The position numbers were made by a program, and so were the translations under genes. Shown here one piece after another: positions 9,881 to 20,775 of a stretch of 64,000 nt of DNA. Below the pieces are notes generated by a model. The model did no database searches and was not told where the DNA came from. It was given only the letters and a program-made list of their open reading frames with translations. Source of the DNA: Pasteurellaceae bacterium 15-036681 (GTDB taxonomy: Bacteria; Pseudomonadota; Gammaproteobacteria; Enterobacterales; Pasteurellaceae); contig MQVI01000002.1 in NCBI GenBank assembly GCA_002002485.1, forward strand, positions 62,001 through 126,000, given 5' to 3'. Numbering within the stretch: position 1 is the stretch's first letter; the number at the start of each line of letters is the position of its first letter.

Positions 9881-10011
9881 GTTTTAGATTTTTATTTGTG
9901 TATTTTGGATATTTAAATCATCGCGAAATATTCAAATAAAAGTTTAGAGCCATTTGCAAAAAATTCTGAAAATCGAACCGGTTGCAAGTGATATATTTAT
10001 TAGGAAAGAGT

Positions 10012-10932
10012 ATGAGTATCAAAATTTTACCCCAAGACGAGATTCAAAAAAGCGCAAGTTCATTTCATAATCCGCCATTGCTATTTGCAAACCCTAAAAA
10101 TCTCTATATGCGCCGTGCAAAACGCTTGCGTCAATTAGCGGAAAATAATCCTTTTGGGGACTATTTAGAATTTGTAGCGAATATCGTTGATGTTCAGGCA
10201 GATTTGCTTGCAACCCAGCCAATTGCAAATATTTCAGAAAAACTGACCGCTTACTTAACAGAGCGTGATGGAATTAAACCGTTAGATGTGAAAACCTTTA
10301 AGCGTTCGAGCGAATGGCGTGAATTGCTTTTAGCGTTAATTGAGAAATTCAAACCTTATGCCAAAGAGAGTACTCTGCCGACTTTAGAATGGCTAGAAAA
10401 AGCGTCGAGCAGTGAATTAGACAAAATGGCAGACGATTTATTAGCGGAACGTTTTGAGCTTGTGGGAGCAGATAAAGCCGTATTCTTATGGGCAGCATTA
10501 TCACTTTATTGGGTACAACTCACACAACAATTACCACGTAATGCCAAAGCGGAATTAGGCGAAGATCGCCATACTTGCCCTGTGTGTGATTCTGCGCCAG
10601 TGGCGAGCGTTGTGCATTTTGGAGAAGTACAAGGCCTACGTTATCTACATTGTTCAATGTGCGAAAGCGAATGGCATATGGTTCGCACCAAATGCAGTAA
10701 CTGTGATCAGAGTGGTAAACTAGATTATTGGTCGTTAGATACTACAGATGCTGCGGTAAAAGCAGAGAGCTGTGGTGATTGTGGTAGCTATTTAAAAATC
10801 TTACATCAAGATAAAGATCCACACGTGGAGCCTATCGCAGATGATTTAGCGACCTTATTCCTTGATGCTGAAATGGAACAAAAAGGTTTAGCAAGAAGCG
10901 CAATTAATCCGTTTTTATTTCAGGTAGAGTAA
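10012..10932 (+). CDS. fdhE: Formate dehydrogenase accessory protein FdhE
   Basis: 306 residues. FdhE is a cytosolic rubredoxin-like accessory protein needed for assembly of respiratory formate dehydrogenases. Four CxxC-type knuckles are visible in the second half: CPVC, CSMCE, CSNCDQ and CGDCG. The start at 10012 follows AGGAAAGAG; a longer frame from 9982 lacks a ribosome site. It lies directly downstream of the enzyme genes. A G-U-containing hairpin follows. Confidence 0.93.
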   Translation: MSIKILPQDEIQKSASSFHNPPLLFANPKNLYMRRAKRLRQLAENNPFGDYLEFVANIVDVQADLLATQPIANISEKLTAYLTERDGIKPLDVKTFKRSSEWRELLLALIEKFKPYAKESTLPTLEWLEKASSSELDKMADDLLAERFELVGADKAVFLWAALSLYWVQLTQQLPRNAKAELGEDRHTCPVCDSAPVASVVHFGEVQGLRYLHCSMCESEWHMVRTKCSNCDQSGKLDYWSLDTTDAAVKAESCGDCGSYLKILHQDKDPHVEPIADDLATLFLDAEMEQKGLARSAINPFLFQVE

Positions 10933-10948
10933 TTTTCTTTGAAATATT

Positions 10949-10971
10949 CCCCGTCTTTAGAAAAGATGGGG
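10949..10971 (+). terminator. Hairpin after fdhE
   Basis: CCCCGTCTTT (10949-10958) pairs with AAAGATGGGG (10962-10971), loop AGA, one G-U pair. No T-run follows, so termination efficiency is uncertain. Confidence 0.5.
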
Positions 10972-11044
10972 CTAGTGGGAGATTTGAATATCACCAAAAC
11001 TGACCGTTTCCCCCTTATCTTTTCTACACTTTCTCCCTTTTTTC

Positions 11045-11053
11045 TGCTATAAT
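11045..11053 (+). promoter_or_regulatory. gyrB: Extended -10 promoter of gyrB
   Basis: TGCTATAAT is a perfect extended -10 (TGnTATAAT), about 55 bp before the gyrB start. The -35 region is poor, as often with extended -10 promoters. gyrB promoters are usually induced by DNA relaxation. Confidence 0.6.
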
Positions 11054-11096
11054 CTCGCCAATTTTTTCGGCTATTTTTGCCGTTTCAAATCTATAA

Positions 11097-13568
<2,472 letters not shown>

Positions 13569-13589
13569 TTTGCTAAAAACTGTATTAAT

Positions 13590-13612
13590 GGCGCGCGTTT
13601 TAAACGCGTGCC
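13590..13612 (+). other. GC-rich hairpin between gyrB and lysS
   Basis: GGCGCGCGTTT (13590-13600) pairs with AAACGCGTGCC (13602-13612) with one G-U. It sits in the 85-bp spacer with no strong T-run. It may attenuate read-through from gyrB. Confidence 0.5.
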
Positions 13613-13653
13613 AATTTAATTTTATCAATTTAAAAATATTTTAAGGTACCAAA

Positions 13654-15156
13654 ATGTCTGAAGTAGAAAATCAAGAATTAGATCTTAATGGTGAAATGTT
13701 AGCTCGCCGTGAAAAATTATCTCAATTACGTGAGCGTGGTAATGCATTCCCAAACACTTTCCGTCGTGAAGATAAAGCAGAAGAGTTACACCAACAATAT
13801 GATGCAGTAGATGGCGAAGAGTTAAAAGCAAAAGAAATTCCAGCAGTGGTTGCAGGTCGTATTATGTTACGTCGTGCAATGGGTAAAGCAACATTCATCA
13901 CCATTCAAGATGTAAGCGGTAAAATTCAGCTTTATGTTGCGCGTGATAACCTACCAGAAGGTGAATACGAAAAAACAGTTGGTATGCTAGATTTAGGCGA
14001 TATCGTTGGTGTTAAAGGTACGCTTTTCAAAACAAAAACAGGCGAATTAACGGTTCGCGCAAGTGAATTACAACTTTTAACTAAAGCACTTCGCCCACTA
14101 CCAGATAAACACAAAGGTTTAACAGACCAAGAAACTCGCTACCGTCAGCGTTATTTAGACTTAATCGCAAACGAAGAATCTCGTCGTGCGTTTATCATTC
14201 GTTCTAAAGTGGTTTCAGGTATCCGTCAATTCTTCTTAGATAAAGACTTTATCGAAGTTGAAACCCCAATGTTACAAGTGATTCCAGGTGGTGCAGCAGC
14301 GAAACCATTCGTAACTCACCACAATGCGTTAGACGTTGATATGTACTTACGTATCGCACCAGAGCTTTACTTAAAACGTTTAGTGGTTGGCGGTTTTGAG
14401 CGTGTATTCGAATTAAACCGTAACTTCCGTAACGAAGGTGTATCAGTTCGTCATAACCCAGAGTTCACAATGATCGAATACTACCAAGCCTATGCGGATT
14501 ACCACGATTTAATGGACAACACTGAAGAGTTATTACGTAAATTAGCCTTAGATATTTTAGGTACAACTACAGTTCCTTACGGTGAATATGTATTTGATTT
14601 CGGTAAACCATTTGAGCGTATCACAATGCACGATGCGATTGTGAAATACGGCAACGGTATTACTTTAGAAGATTTACACGATTTCGATAAAGCAGTTGCA
14701 ATTGCAAAAGGCTTACATATTGAAATCCAAAAATCATGGGGCTTAGGCTCTGTGGTGAATGCAATCTTTGAAGAAGTGGCAGAACACCAATTAATTCAGC
14801 CAACATTCTTAATGGCTCACCCTGCGGAAATTTCACCACTTGCACGTCGTAACGATGAAAACCCAGATGTAACAGACCGTTTTGAGTTATTCATCGGTGG
14901 TCGTGAAATCGGTAACGGTTTCTCTGAGTTAAACGATGCAGAAGACCAAGCAGAACGTTTCCAAGCTCAAGTTGAAGCAAAAGAAGCAGGTGATGATGAA
15001 GCGATGTTCTATGATGACGACTTCGTTGTAGCATTAGAACACGGTTTACCACCAACAGCAGGTGAAGGTTTAGGGATTGACCGTTTAGCGATGATCTTCG
15101 CAAACGCACCATCAATCCGTGACGTTATTCTATTCCCTGCAATGCGTCAGAAATAA
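13654..15156 (+). CDS. lysS: Lysyl-tRNA synthetase, class II
   Basis: 500 residues. Charges tRNA-Lys. N-terminal OB-fold anticodon-binding domain (about 55-170; [19 protein letters not shown]). The class II catalytic core has motif 1 ([10 protein letters not shown]), motif 2 ([20 protein letters not shown]) and motif 3 ([11 protein letters not shown]). Length matches bacterial LysRS. AAGGTACC precedes the start. A terminator carrying an uptake-signal core follows. Confidence 0.97.
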   Translation: MSEVENQELDLNGEMLARREKLSQLRERGNAFPNTFRREDKAEELHQQYDAVDGEELKAKEIPAVVAGRIMLRRAMGKATFITIQDVSGKIQLYVARDNLPEGEYEKTVGMLDLGDIVGVKGTLFKTKTGELTVRASELQLLTKALRPLPDKHKGLTDQETRYRQRYLDLIANEESRRAFIIRSKVVSGIRQFFLDKDFIEVETPMLQVIPGGAAAKPFVTHHNALDVDMYLRIAPELYLKRLVVGGFERVFELNRNFRNEGVSVRHNPEFTMIEYYQAYADYHDLMDNTEELLRKLALDILGTTTVPYGEYVFDFGKPFERITMHDAIVKYGNGITLEDLHDFDKAVAIAKGLHIEIQKSWGLGSVVNAIFEEVAEHQLIQPTFLMAHPAEISPLARRNDENPDVTDRFELFIGGREIGNGFSELNDAEDQAERFQAQVEAKEAGDDEAMFYDDDFVVALEHGLPPTAGEGLGIDRLAMIFANAPSIRDVILFPAMRQK

Positions 15157-15182
15157 TTTATGTAAAAATTATTGTAAATTGA

Positions 15183-15217
15183 ACCGCTTGTAACGAAAGT
15201 TACAGGCGGTTTTTTTC
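15183..15217 (+). terminator. lysS terminator built from an uptake-signal core
   Basis: ACCGCTTGTAAC (15183-15194) pairs with GTTACAGGCGGT (15199-15210), loop GAAA, followed by seven Ts. The left arm is the Pasteurellaceae uptake core ACCGCTTGT. Confidence 0.88.
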
Positions 15218-15243
15218 GTGTATTGCCCTACAAGTTTCAAGGC

Positions 15244-15335
15244 AAAAAAAGCCCCGAACCAATAGAGGGATACGGGGCGGAGGTCTTACCTAAGGAAATG
15301 AAAAAAACTTGTTACTTAAAAATTCAAGCATCTAG
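15244..15335 (-). ncRNA. Candidate small RNA with own terminator
   Basis: On the minus strand GCCCCG (15278-15273) pairs with CGGGGC (15256-15251) around a 16-base loop, and a seven-T run follows, which is a good intrinsic terminator. A TATAGT -10 element lies at 15344-15339, giving a transcript of about 90 nt. The -35 region is weak. On the plus strand the same stretch carries a 15-codon frame (15298-15345) behind TAAGGAA. This 303-bp gap otherwise holds only the lysS terminator. No known RNA family is recognised. Confidence 0.4.
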
Positions 15336-15459
15336 CGTACTATAAGACTTAGCTTTTTTGATTAAGTTCAAACAAATTTAGAAAAAGTGCAATTTTTTTC
15401 AAATAAAATTTTTACAGTTACGTATAATTTTGAAATATATTGATTTTTTGGAAGAATTT

Positions 15460-17040
15460 ATGAAAGTAAAAATATCCCAAATTGTTCAAGCAGATTTATT
15501 GGTTGTAGGGAGCGGTATTGGAGGGTTGTCTGCTACCATTGAAGCCCATGACAAAGGTATTCAAACACTTCTTATTAGTAAATCGTTGATTGGTGGCGGT
15601 GCGAGTTATTTTCCACTTAAAGCGACTCTTGGTATCCAAGTCACTGGTGATGAAAGTGATAAAGAAAAATTTCAACAAGATATTGCGCGAGTCGCTCAAG
15701 GACAAAATAATCCGAAAATTGTACAAGCCTATATTGAAGATTCTCCGCAAGCCATAGAGCTATTAGATCGTATCGGTTTTAAGCCATGGAAGCGTAATGA
15801 CAATCGCCCAGCTTGCTTTGCCCAATATCCTCGTCCAATTTACCTTATCAAGAATTGGCGAGAAGCTGCTCAGAATGCCAAACAAATTTTAGCTGAAAAG
15901 CGAATTTCTTTCTATGAACACGCAACATTACTTTATATTGCAGTAGAGCAAAATCAGGTACAAGGTGCAGTCTTTGAGCTAAAGACAAGCGATGAGATTT
16001 CCTATGTTTTTTGCAAAACTTCACAGATTATTCTTGCGAGTGGTGGAATTGCTGGGCTTTATAAGGATAACCTTTATCCGCCAGATGTAATTGGTTCTGT
16101 CCATTATGTTGCTCAACAAGCCGGAGCCAAGTTAATTAATCTTGAATTTATTCAATTTATTCCTTCTTTTATTGAACCTAAATATAAAGTGCTATTTGGT
16201 GAACATACATTGAAGTACGTGACTAAAGTAACCGATAGCCAAGGTAACGATCTTTTCAGCCATTTATCCGCTGAGCAATTTCAACAAATGATGAAAGCAC
16301 GCAGTGATTATGCGCCGTTTAGTATTGATTTTCCTTGTGTTGAATTTGACTTGGTGATGATGAGGCATTTACTCAATCATCCTCAGGAAAAGGGCGTTTA
16401 TTTACATTATTCTTCGGAGCTTTATCAAGACAAAGAGGAGTTTTACACAGTCTATCTTGCTTGGCTAAAAAGCGAAGTTGGGATCGATTTGTTAGAAGAT
16501 CGCATTGCCATTGCACCTTTTGCTCACAGCTGTAATGGTGGAATTGTAATTGATGAATTTGCACAAAGCGACGTAAAAGGTTTATTCGCAATTGGTGAGA
16601 TTTCTTCCTGTATAGAAGGGGCAAATCGATTAGGTGGAAATTCTGTCGGTGGTAGTTTAGTTTTTGCAAAAAGAGCTGTGATGAAAGTTTTGCAAAATTT
16701 AGCGCAAAAACCACCGCTTGTAACTACTGAAAAATCTATGATGAAGGCGGAAGATTATTTCAATTTCTTAGATAATCTAAATAGTGATAAAATGTGCTCT
16801 TCTAGTCAAGTGTTGGCTGAGGTTCGTAAGCAGATGTCTCTGTTTGCGAATGTTTATCGAACAGAAGAAAATCTGTATCAGCTCAAATGCTATCTTCAAG
16901 AGTTAGAACAACAATATAATCCGCTAGATAATCTTGCTTTTCAAGGTATTGAGGTCTATCACGCACTAAAAGCCGCACAATGCGTGGTTGAGGCAATGTT
17001 GAAACGCAAGAGTAGTTTAGGCGCACATTATATTGAATGA
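15460..17040 (+). CDS. FAD-dependent oxidoreductase, fumarate reductase/aspartate oxidase type
   Basis: 526 residues of the FrdA/SdhA/NadB flavoprotein superfamily. The dinucleotide-binding motif VVGSGIGGLSAT is at about residues 14-25. Near the end GLFAIGEISSCIEGANRLGGNSVGGSLVFAKRA matches the FAD-contacting region. The usual NadB HFTMGG motif is replaced by AHSCNGGIVID, so quinolinate synthesis is not assumed. The start at 15460 follows GGAAGA; an upstream TTG frame has no site. It stands alone, and its substrate is unknown. Confidence 0.75.
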   Translation: MKVKISQIVQADLLVVGSGIGGLSATIEAHDKGIQTLLISKSLIGGGASYFPLKATLGIQVTGDESDKEKFQQDIARVAQGQNNPKIVQAYIEDSPQAIELLDRIGFKPWKRNDNRPACFAQYPRPIYLIKNWREAAQNAKQILAEKRISFYEHATLLYIAVEQNQVQGAVFELKTSDEISYVFCKTSQIILASGGIAGLYKDNLYPPDVIGSVHYVAQQAGAKLINLEFIQFIPSFIEPKYKVLFGEHTLKYVTKVTDSQGNDLFSHLSAEQFQQMMKARSDYAPFSIDFPCVEFDLVMMRHLLNHPQEKGVYLHYSSELYQDKEEFYTVYLAWLKSEVGIDLLEDRIAIAPFAHSCNGGIVIDEFAQSDVKGLFAIGEISSCIEGANRLGGNSVGGSLVFAKRAVMKVLQNLAQKPPLVTTEKSMMKAEDYFNFLDNLNSDKMCSSSQVLAEVRKQMSLFANVYRTEENLYQLKCYLQELEQQYNPLDNLAFQGIEVYHALKAAQCVVEAMLKRKSSLGAHYIE

Positions 17041-17051
17041 TTTTTCATGTA

Positions 17052-17101
17052 TGTAGGGACACGGTGCTTGTGTCCGCAGGCGTATGCGATACGCCCTTAC
17101 A
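17052..17101. repeat. REP-like element with two hairpins
   Basis: Bounded by TGTAGGG and CCTTACA. It contains GGACAC-7 nt-GTGTCC (17057-17075) and GGCGTAT-GCG-ATACGCC (17079-17095). The TGTAGGG edge is shared with the right arm of the inverted repeat at 5088-5110, suggesting a related family. Confidence 0.65.
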
Positions 17102-17229
17102 AATATTGATTAATTTGTATCTAAATTGTAAAAACTCTTGAAAATAGGCTTGCGCAAACGTTTTCTTTTTTTGTGTATTTTTGTAGAATATGTCTATCTT
17201 TCCGTTCGAAAGATATTTTTGAGGTTTTT

Positions 17230-17730
17230 ATGGTTGATTTTATTATTATCGGCATTATTGTTTTTTCATTACTCGTAAGTTTATGGCGAGGCTTCGTGAG
17301 TGAAGTTTTATCACTTGCTGGCTGGGTGGTTGCATTCCTTGTTGCGAGTAAATTTTACCCTTACCTCAGTGGTTATTTGCTAGAGATTGATTCTGTTCAC
17401 ATTCAAAATTCTGAATATTTACGTAACGGAATTGCAGCCGCTATTTTGTTCCTTGCTGTATTAATTGTGATGAGTATTGCGAATGCATTACTGAGCCAAT
17501 TAGTTGATAAAACAGGATTATCTGGTACAGATCGCGTTTTAGGCGGTGCTTTTGGTGCGCTGCGCGGAATCTTTATTGTTGCCGCTATTTTATTCTTCCT
17601 TGATACATTTACTTCATTTAATCAAAGTGAATTGTGGAAAGAATCTCAATTAATTCCCCATTTCGACTTTATTGTGAAATGGTTTTTCGAACAGTTACAA
17701 GCAAATTCAAGTCTTTTAAAATCTAACTAA
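17230..17730 (+). CDS. cvpA: CvpA family membrane protein
   Basis: 166 residues with four hydrophobic segments (VDFIIIGIIVFSLLVSLWRG at the start). CvpA is an inner-membrane protein named for colicin V production and linked to envelope homeostasis. It is classically co-transcribed with purF, here 9 bp downstream. The start at 17230 follows GAGG; an upstream GTG at 17173 would add 19 atypical residues. Confidence 0.92.
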   Translation: MVDFIIIGIIVFSLLVSLWRGFVSEVLSLAGWVVAFLVASKFYPYLSGYLLEIDSVHIQNSEYLRNGIAAAILFLAVLIVMSIANALLSQLVDKTGLSGTDRVLGGAFGALRGIFIVAAILFFLDTFTSFNQSELWKESQLIPHFDFIVKWFFEQLQANSSLLKSN

Positions 17731-17739
17731 GAGGTTATT

Positions 17740-19248
17740 ATGTGCGGCATTGTTGGTATTATTGGTTCTAGCCCTGTAAATCAGGCTCTTTATGATGGTT
17801 TAACGCTGTTACAACATCGGGGGCAAGATGCCGCAGGAATTGTCACTATTGATGAAGAAAATCGTTTCCGGTTGCGTAAATCGAATGGATTAGTTAGTGA
17901 TGTATTTCATCAGGAACATATGTTGCGCTTGCAAGGAAATGTGGGGATTGGTCATGTGCGCTACCCAACGGCAGGCAGTTCAAGTGTATCAGAAGCACAG
18001 CCCTTCTATGTTAATTCTCCTTATGGTTTAACCTTAGTTCACAATGGCAATTTGACCAATAATGCTGAACTTAAAAAACTCTTATTCACCTTGGCAAAGC
18101 GCCATGTTAATACCAATTCAGATTCAGAATCATTACTGAACATTCTTGCTTATTACCTTGATCAATACCTAACTCTTACGCCAGAAAGTATTTTTGATGC
18201 AGTACGCAAAACGAATGCAATTATCAAAGGTGCTTACGCTTGTCTAGCGATGATTATCGGGCATGGTATGGTCGCATTTCGAGATCCTCATGGAATCCGA
18301 CCGCTTGTATTGGGTAAACGAGAAGTGGATGGCAAAACAGAGTATATGTTTGCCTCGGAAAGTGTGGCGCTTGATATTGTTGGTTTTGACTATATGCGTG
18401 ATGTAGCGCCAGGAGAAGCAATCTATATTACCTTTGATGGTCATTTCCATTCTTCTATGTGTGCAGAAAACGCTGTATTAAATCCATGTATTTTTGAGTA
18501 TGTCTATTTTGCTCGCCCAGATTCTGTGATTGATGGTGTTTCGGTTTACGCATCTCGTGTTCATATGGGCGCTTTCTTAGGAGAAAAAATTGCTAATGAA
18601 TGGAAAGATATCATTGATGATATTGATGTAATCATTCCAATTCCAGAGACTTCGACTGATATTGCTTTACAAATAGCACGAGAGCTGAAGAAACCATATC
18701 GTCAAGGCTTTGTGAAAAATCGCTATGTGGCTCGTACCTTTATCATGCCAGGACAAGCTCAGCGTCGTAGTTCTGTACGCCGCAAATTAAACGCTATAGC
18801 GTCAGAGTTTAAAGGGAAAAATGTTCTGTTAGTTGATGATTCAATTGTGCGTGGAACAACTTCTGAGCAAATTGTGGAAATGGCACGCCATGCAGGCGCG
18901 AAAAAAGTCTATTTTGCATCTGCAGCACCAGAAATTCGTCATCCAAATGTGTATGGTATAGATATGCCAACCTGTGATGAATTAGTGGCTTATAATCGAA
19001 CTGTAGAAGAAGTTGCTGAGATGATTGGTGTTGATCGTCTAATTTTCCAAGATTTAGAAGCGTTATTTAAGTCGGTACAGATGGAAAATCCTAATATACA
19101 TGCTTTTGATGCTTCGGTATTTACAGGGGAATATATTACTGGGGATGTAGACCAAGCTTATTTAGCTGCTGTCGCTTGTGCGAGAAATGATAAAGCCAAG
19201 TCATTACAAGCTAAACAAGCTACAAATCTAGAAATTCATAATGAATAA
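17740..19248 (+). CDS. purF: Amidophosphoribosyltransferase
   Basis: 502 residues. First committed step of purine synthesis: PRPP plus glutamine to phosphoribosylamine. Cys2 (MCGIVGIIG) is the glutaminase nucleophile after Met removal. The class II amidotransferase domain ([29 protein letters not shown]) is followed by a phosphoribosyltransferase domain with [14 protein letters not shown]. Operon with cvpA. A terminator follows. Confidence 0.98.
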   Translation: MCGIVGIIGSSPVNQALYDGLTLLQHRGQDAAGIVTIDEENRFRLRKSNGLVSDVFHQEHMLRLQGNVGIGHVRYPTAGSSSVSEAQPFYVNSPYGLTLVHNGNLTNNAELKKLLFTLAKRHVNTNSDSESLLNILAYYLDQYLTLTPESIFDAVRKTNAIIKGAYACLAMIIGHGMVAFRDPHGIRPLVLGKREVDGKTEYMFASESVALDIVGFDYMRDVAPGEAIYITFDGHFHSSMCAENAVLNPCIFEYVYFARPDSVIDGVSVYASRVHMGAFLGEKIANEWKDIIDDIDVIIPIPETSTDIALQIARELKKPYRQGFVKNRYVARTFIMPGQAQRRSSVRRKLNAIASEFKGKNVLLVDDSIVRGTTSEQIVEMARHAGAKKVYFASAAPEIRHPNVYGIDMPTCDELVAYNRTVEEVAEMIGVDRLIFQDLEALFKSVQMENPNIHAFDASVFTGEYITGDVDQAYLAAVACARNDKAKSLQAKQATNLEIHNE

Positions 19249-19270
19249 GCAATGTGATATTTGTTAATTG

Positions 19271-19294
19271 AAAGCGCCGCAAGGCGCTTTTTCT
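19271..19294 (+). terminator. purF terminator
   Basis: AAAGCGCC (19271-19278) pairs with GGCGCTTT (19283-19290), loop GCAA, followed by TTC. A compact intrinsic terminator. Confidence 0.8.
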
Positions 19295-19349
19295 ATGTTA
19301 GAATCTTATATTATTTACAATAATCTCATTGATTATTCTATAACGGTTG

Positions 19350-19368
19350 GGGCGGATAATATCCGCCC
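19350..19368. repeat. Second copy of the GGGCGGAT hairpin
   Basis: GGGCGGAT (19350-19357) pairs with ATCCGCCC (19361-19368). The stem is nearly identical to the ompW terminator at 4011-4029. A degenerate third unit (GGGCAGAT..ATCTGTTCC) follows at about 19386-19405, in the spacer before fadI. Confidence 0.6.
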
Positions 19369-19461
19369 AATTTTTAATGCCATAAGGGCAGATGTTATCT
19401 GTTCCTACGTTTTATATTAGCCACATTAATGGTATGTTTGACAATACCCATAGGAACCATA

Positions 19462-20766
19462 ATGGCAAAACAAAATCTTCTCACTTTAACTGGTGAGCGC
19501 ATTGCGATTGTTGCAGGTTTAAGAACCCCATTCGTACACCGTGATACAGGCTTTAAGGCTTCTTATGCGACAGATCTAGGCACAATGGTGACTAATGAAC
19601 TTCTCAGCCGAACAGCAGTAGAGCATCAATATATTGAACAGCTTGTTTTTGGACAAGTAATCCAACAACCCGATATTCCAAACCCAGCACGAGAAATTGC
19701 CCTTGCATTGAATATGCCTTATTTACAAGCTTATACATTAAGCAGTTCTTGCCTCTCTGGTTTACAAGCATTGGTGAATATAACAGGAAGTATTGTAAGC
19801 GGTTCGATTTCTGTAGGAATTGCAGGGGGAGCTGACTCTATCTCTAATGCGCCTTTTAGTATAAGCCCCCAAGTTTTAAATAAGTTCAAAGCAATTTTTA
19901 AAGCGCCAACGTTAGATGAGAAATATCATCTATTCCGCAAATTTTCATGGCGTGATCTCAAACCACATGGCGTAAATTTGAAGGATTATATGACGCAAAT
20001 GTCTGTGGCTGAAATTTCTGAACAGATGGCTCAACAGTATCATATTAGCCGACAAGCGCAAGATGAGTATGCGCGTGAATCCCATATTAAAGCACAAGAT
20101 GCTTGGAAATTAGGTTTACTCAAAGAAGAGGTAATGCCTTCTTTTCCTCGCCCTTATACTGATTTTGTTGTGTCTGACAGTTTAATTTCTGCTGCAACAC
20201 GAGAAAGTTACTATCAGCGTTTTTCAACAATCTTGAATAAAAATTACGCGACAGTAACAGAGGCTAATATTCCTCGTCCTGTAGATGGTGCTGCGGCTGT
20301 ATTAGTGATGCGTGAGAATAAAGCAAAAGAACTAGGGTTAAAACCATTGGGCTATATTCGTAGTTATGCTATTACAGGTAACGATATTTGGCAGAATATG
20401 TTTATGGGATCTGTAGTTGCAACCAATCAGGCGTTAGATCGTGCAAGTTTAACTTTGCAAGATATGGATTACATTGATATTCATGAAACATCTGCAAGCC
20501 AAATGTTGGCAAACTTACAGTTATTTGAATCAAACGATTTTGCAAAACATTACCTAAATCGAACCGCTTGTTTAGGAAAAATTGATCGTGACAAGCTTAA
20601 CCATTTAGGCGGCTCAATTGCTTTTGGAAACCCTAGAGCTGCGACAAGTTTACGAACCTTAATTCAATCATTGAATGCGCTAAAACGCAAAGGCGGAGGA
20701 TTAGGATTGGTCGCTTCAAGTGGCTTGGGTGGCTTGGGATCAGCAATGGTGCTTGAAAGTGAATAA
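19462..20766 (+). CDS. fadI: FadI-like thiolase lacking two catalytic residues
   Basis: 434 residues, aligned end to end with the FadI branch of thiolases (beta-ketothiolase of fatty-acid oxidation). The nucleophilic Cys in SSSCLSGLQAL is present. The usual GHPFAAT is GNPRAAT (catalytic His to Asn), the second catalytic Cys in CAAGG is replaced by Ser (SSGLGG), and HEAFA has become HETSA. It may therefore be inactive or have another role. The start at 19462 follows AGGAA. It forms an operon with fadJ, 9 bp downstream. Confidence 0.8.
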   Translation: MAKQNLLTLTGERIAIVAGLRTPFVHRDTGFKASYATDLGTMVTNELLSRTAVEHQYIEQLVFGQVIQQPDIPNPAREIALALNMPYLQAYTLSSSCLSGLQALVNITGSIVSGSISVGIAGGADSISNAPFSISPQVLNKFKAIFKAPTLDEKYHLFRKFSWRDLKPHGVNLKDYMTQMSVAEISEQMAQQYHISRQAQDEYARESHIKAQDAWKLGLLKEEVMPSFPRPYTDFVVSDSLISAATRESYYQRFSTILNKNYATVTEANIPRPVDGAAAVLVMRENKAKELGLKPLGYIRSYAITGNDIWQNMFMGSVVATNQALDRASLTLQDMDYIDIHETSASQMLANLQLFESNDFAKHYLNRTACLGKIDRDKLNHLGGSIAFGNPRAATSLRTLIQSLNALKRKGGGLGLVASSGLGGLGSAMVLESE

Positions 20767-20775
20767 GGATTAGAG

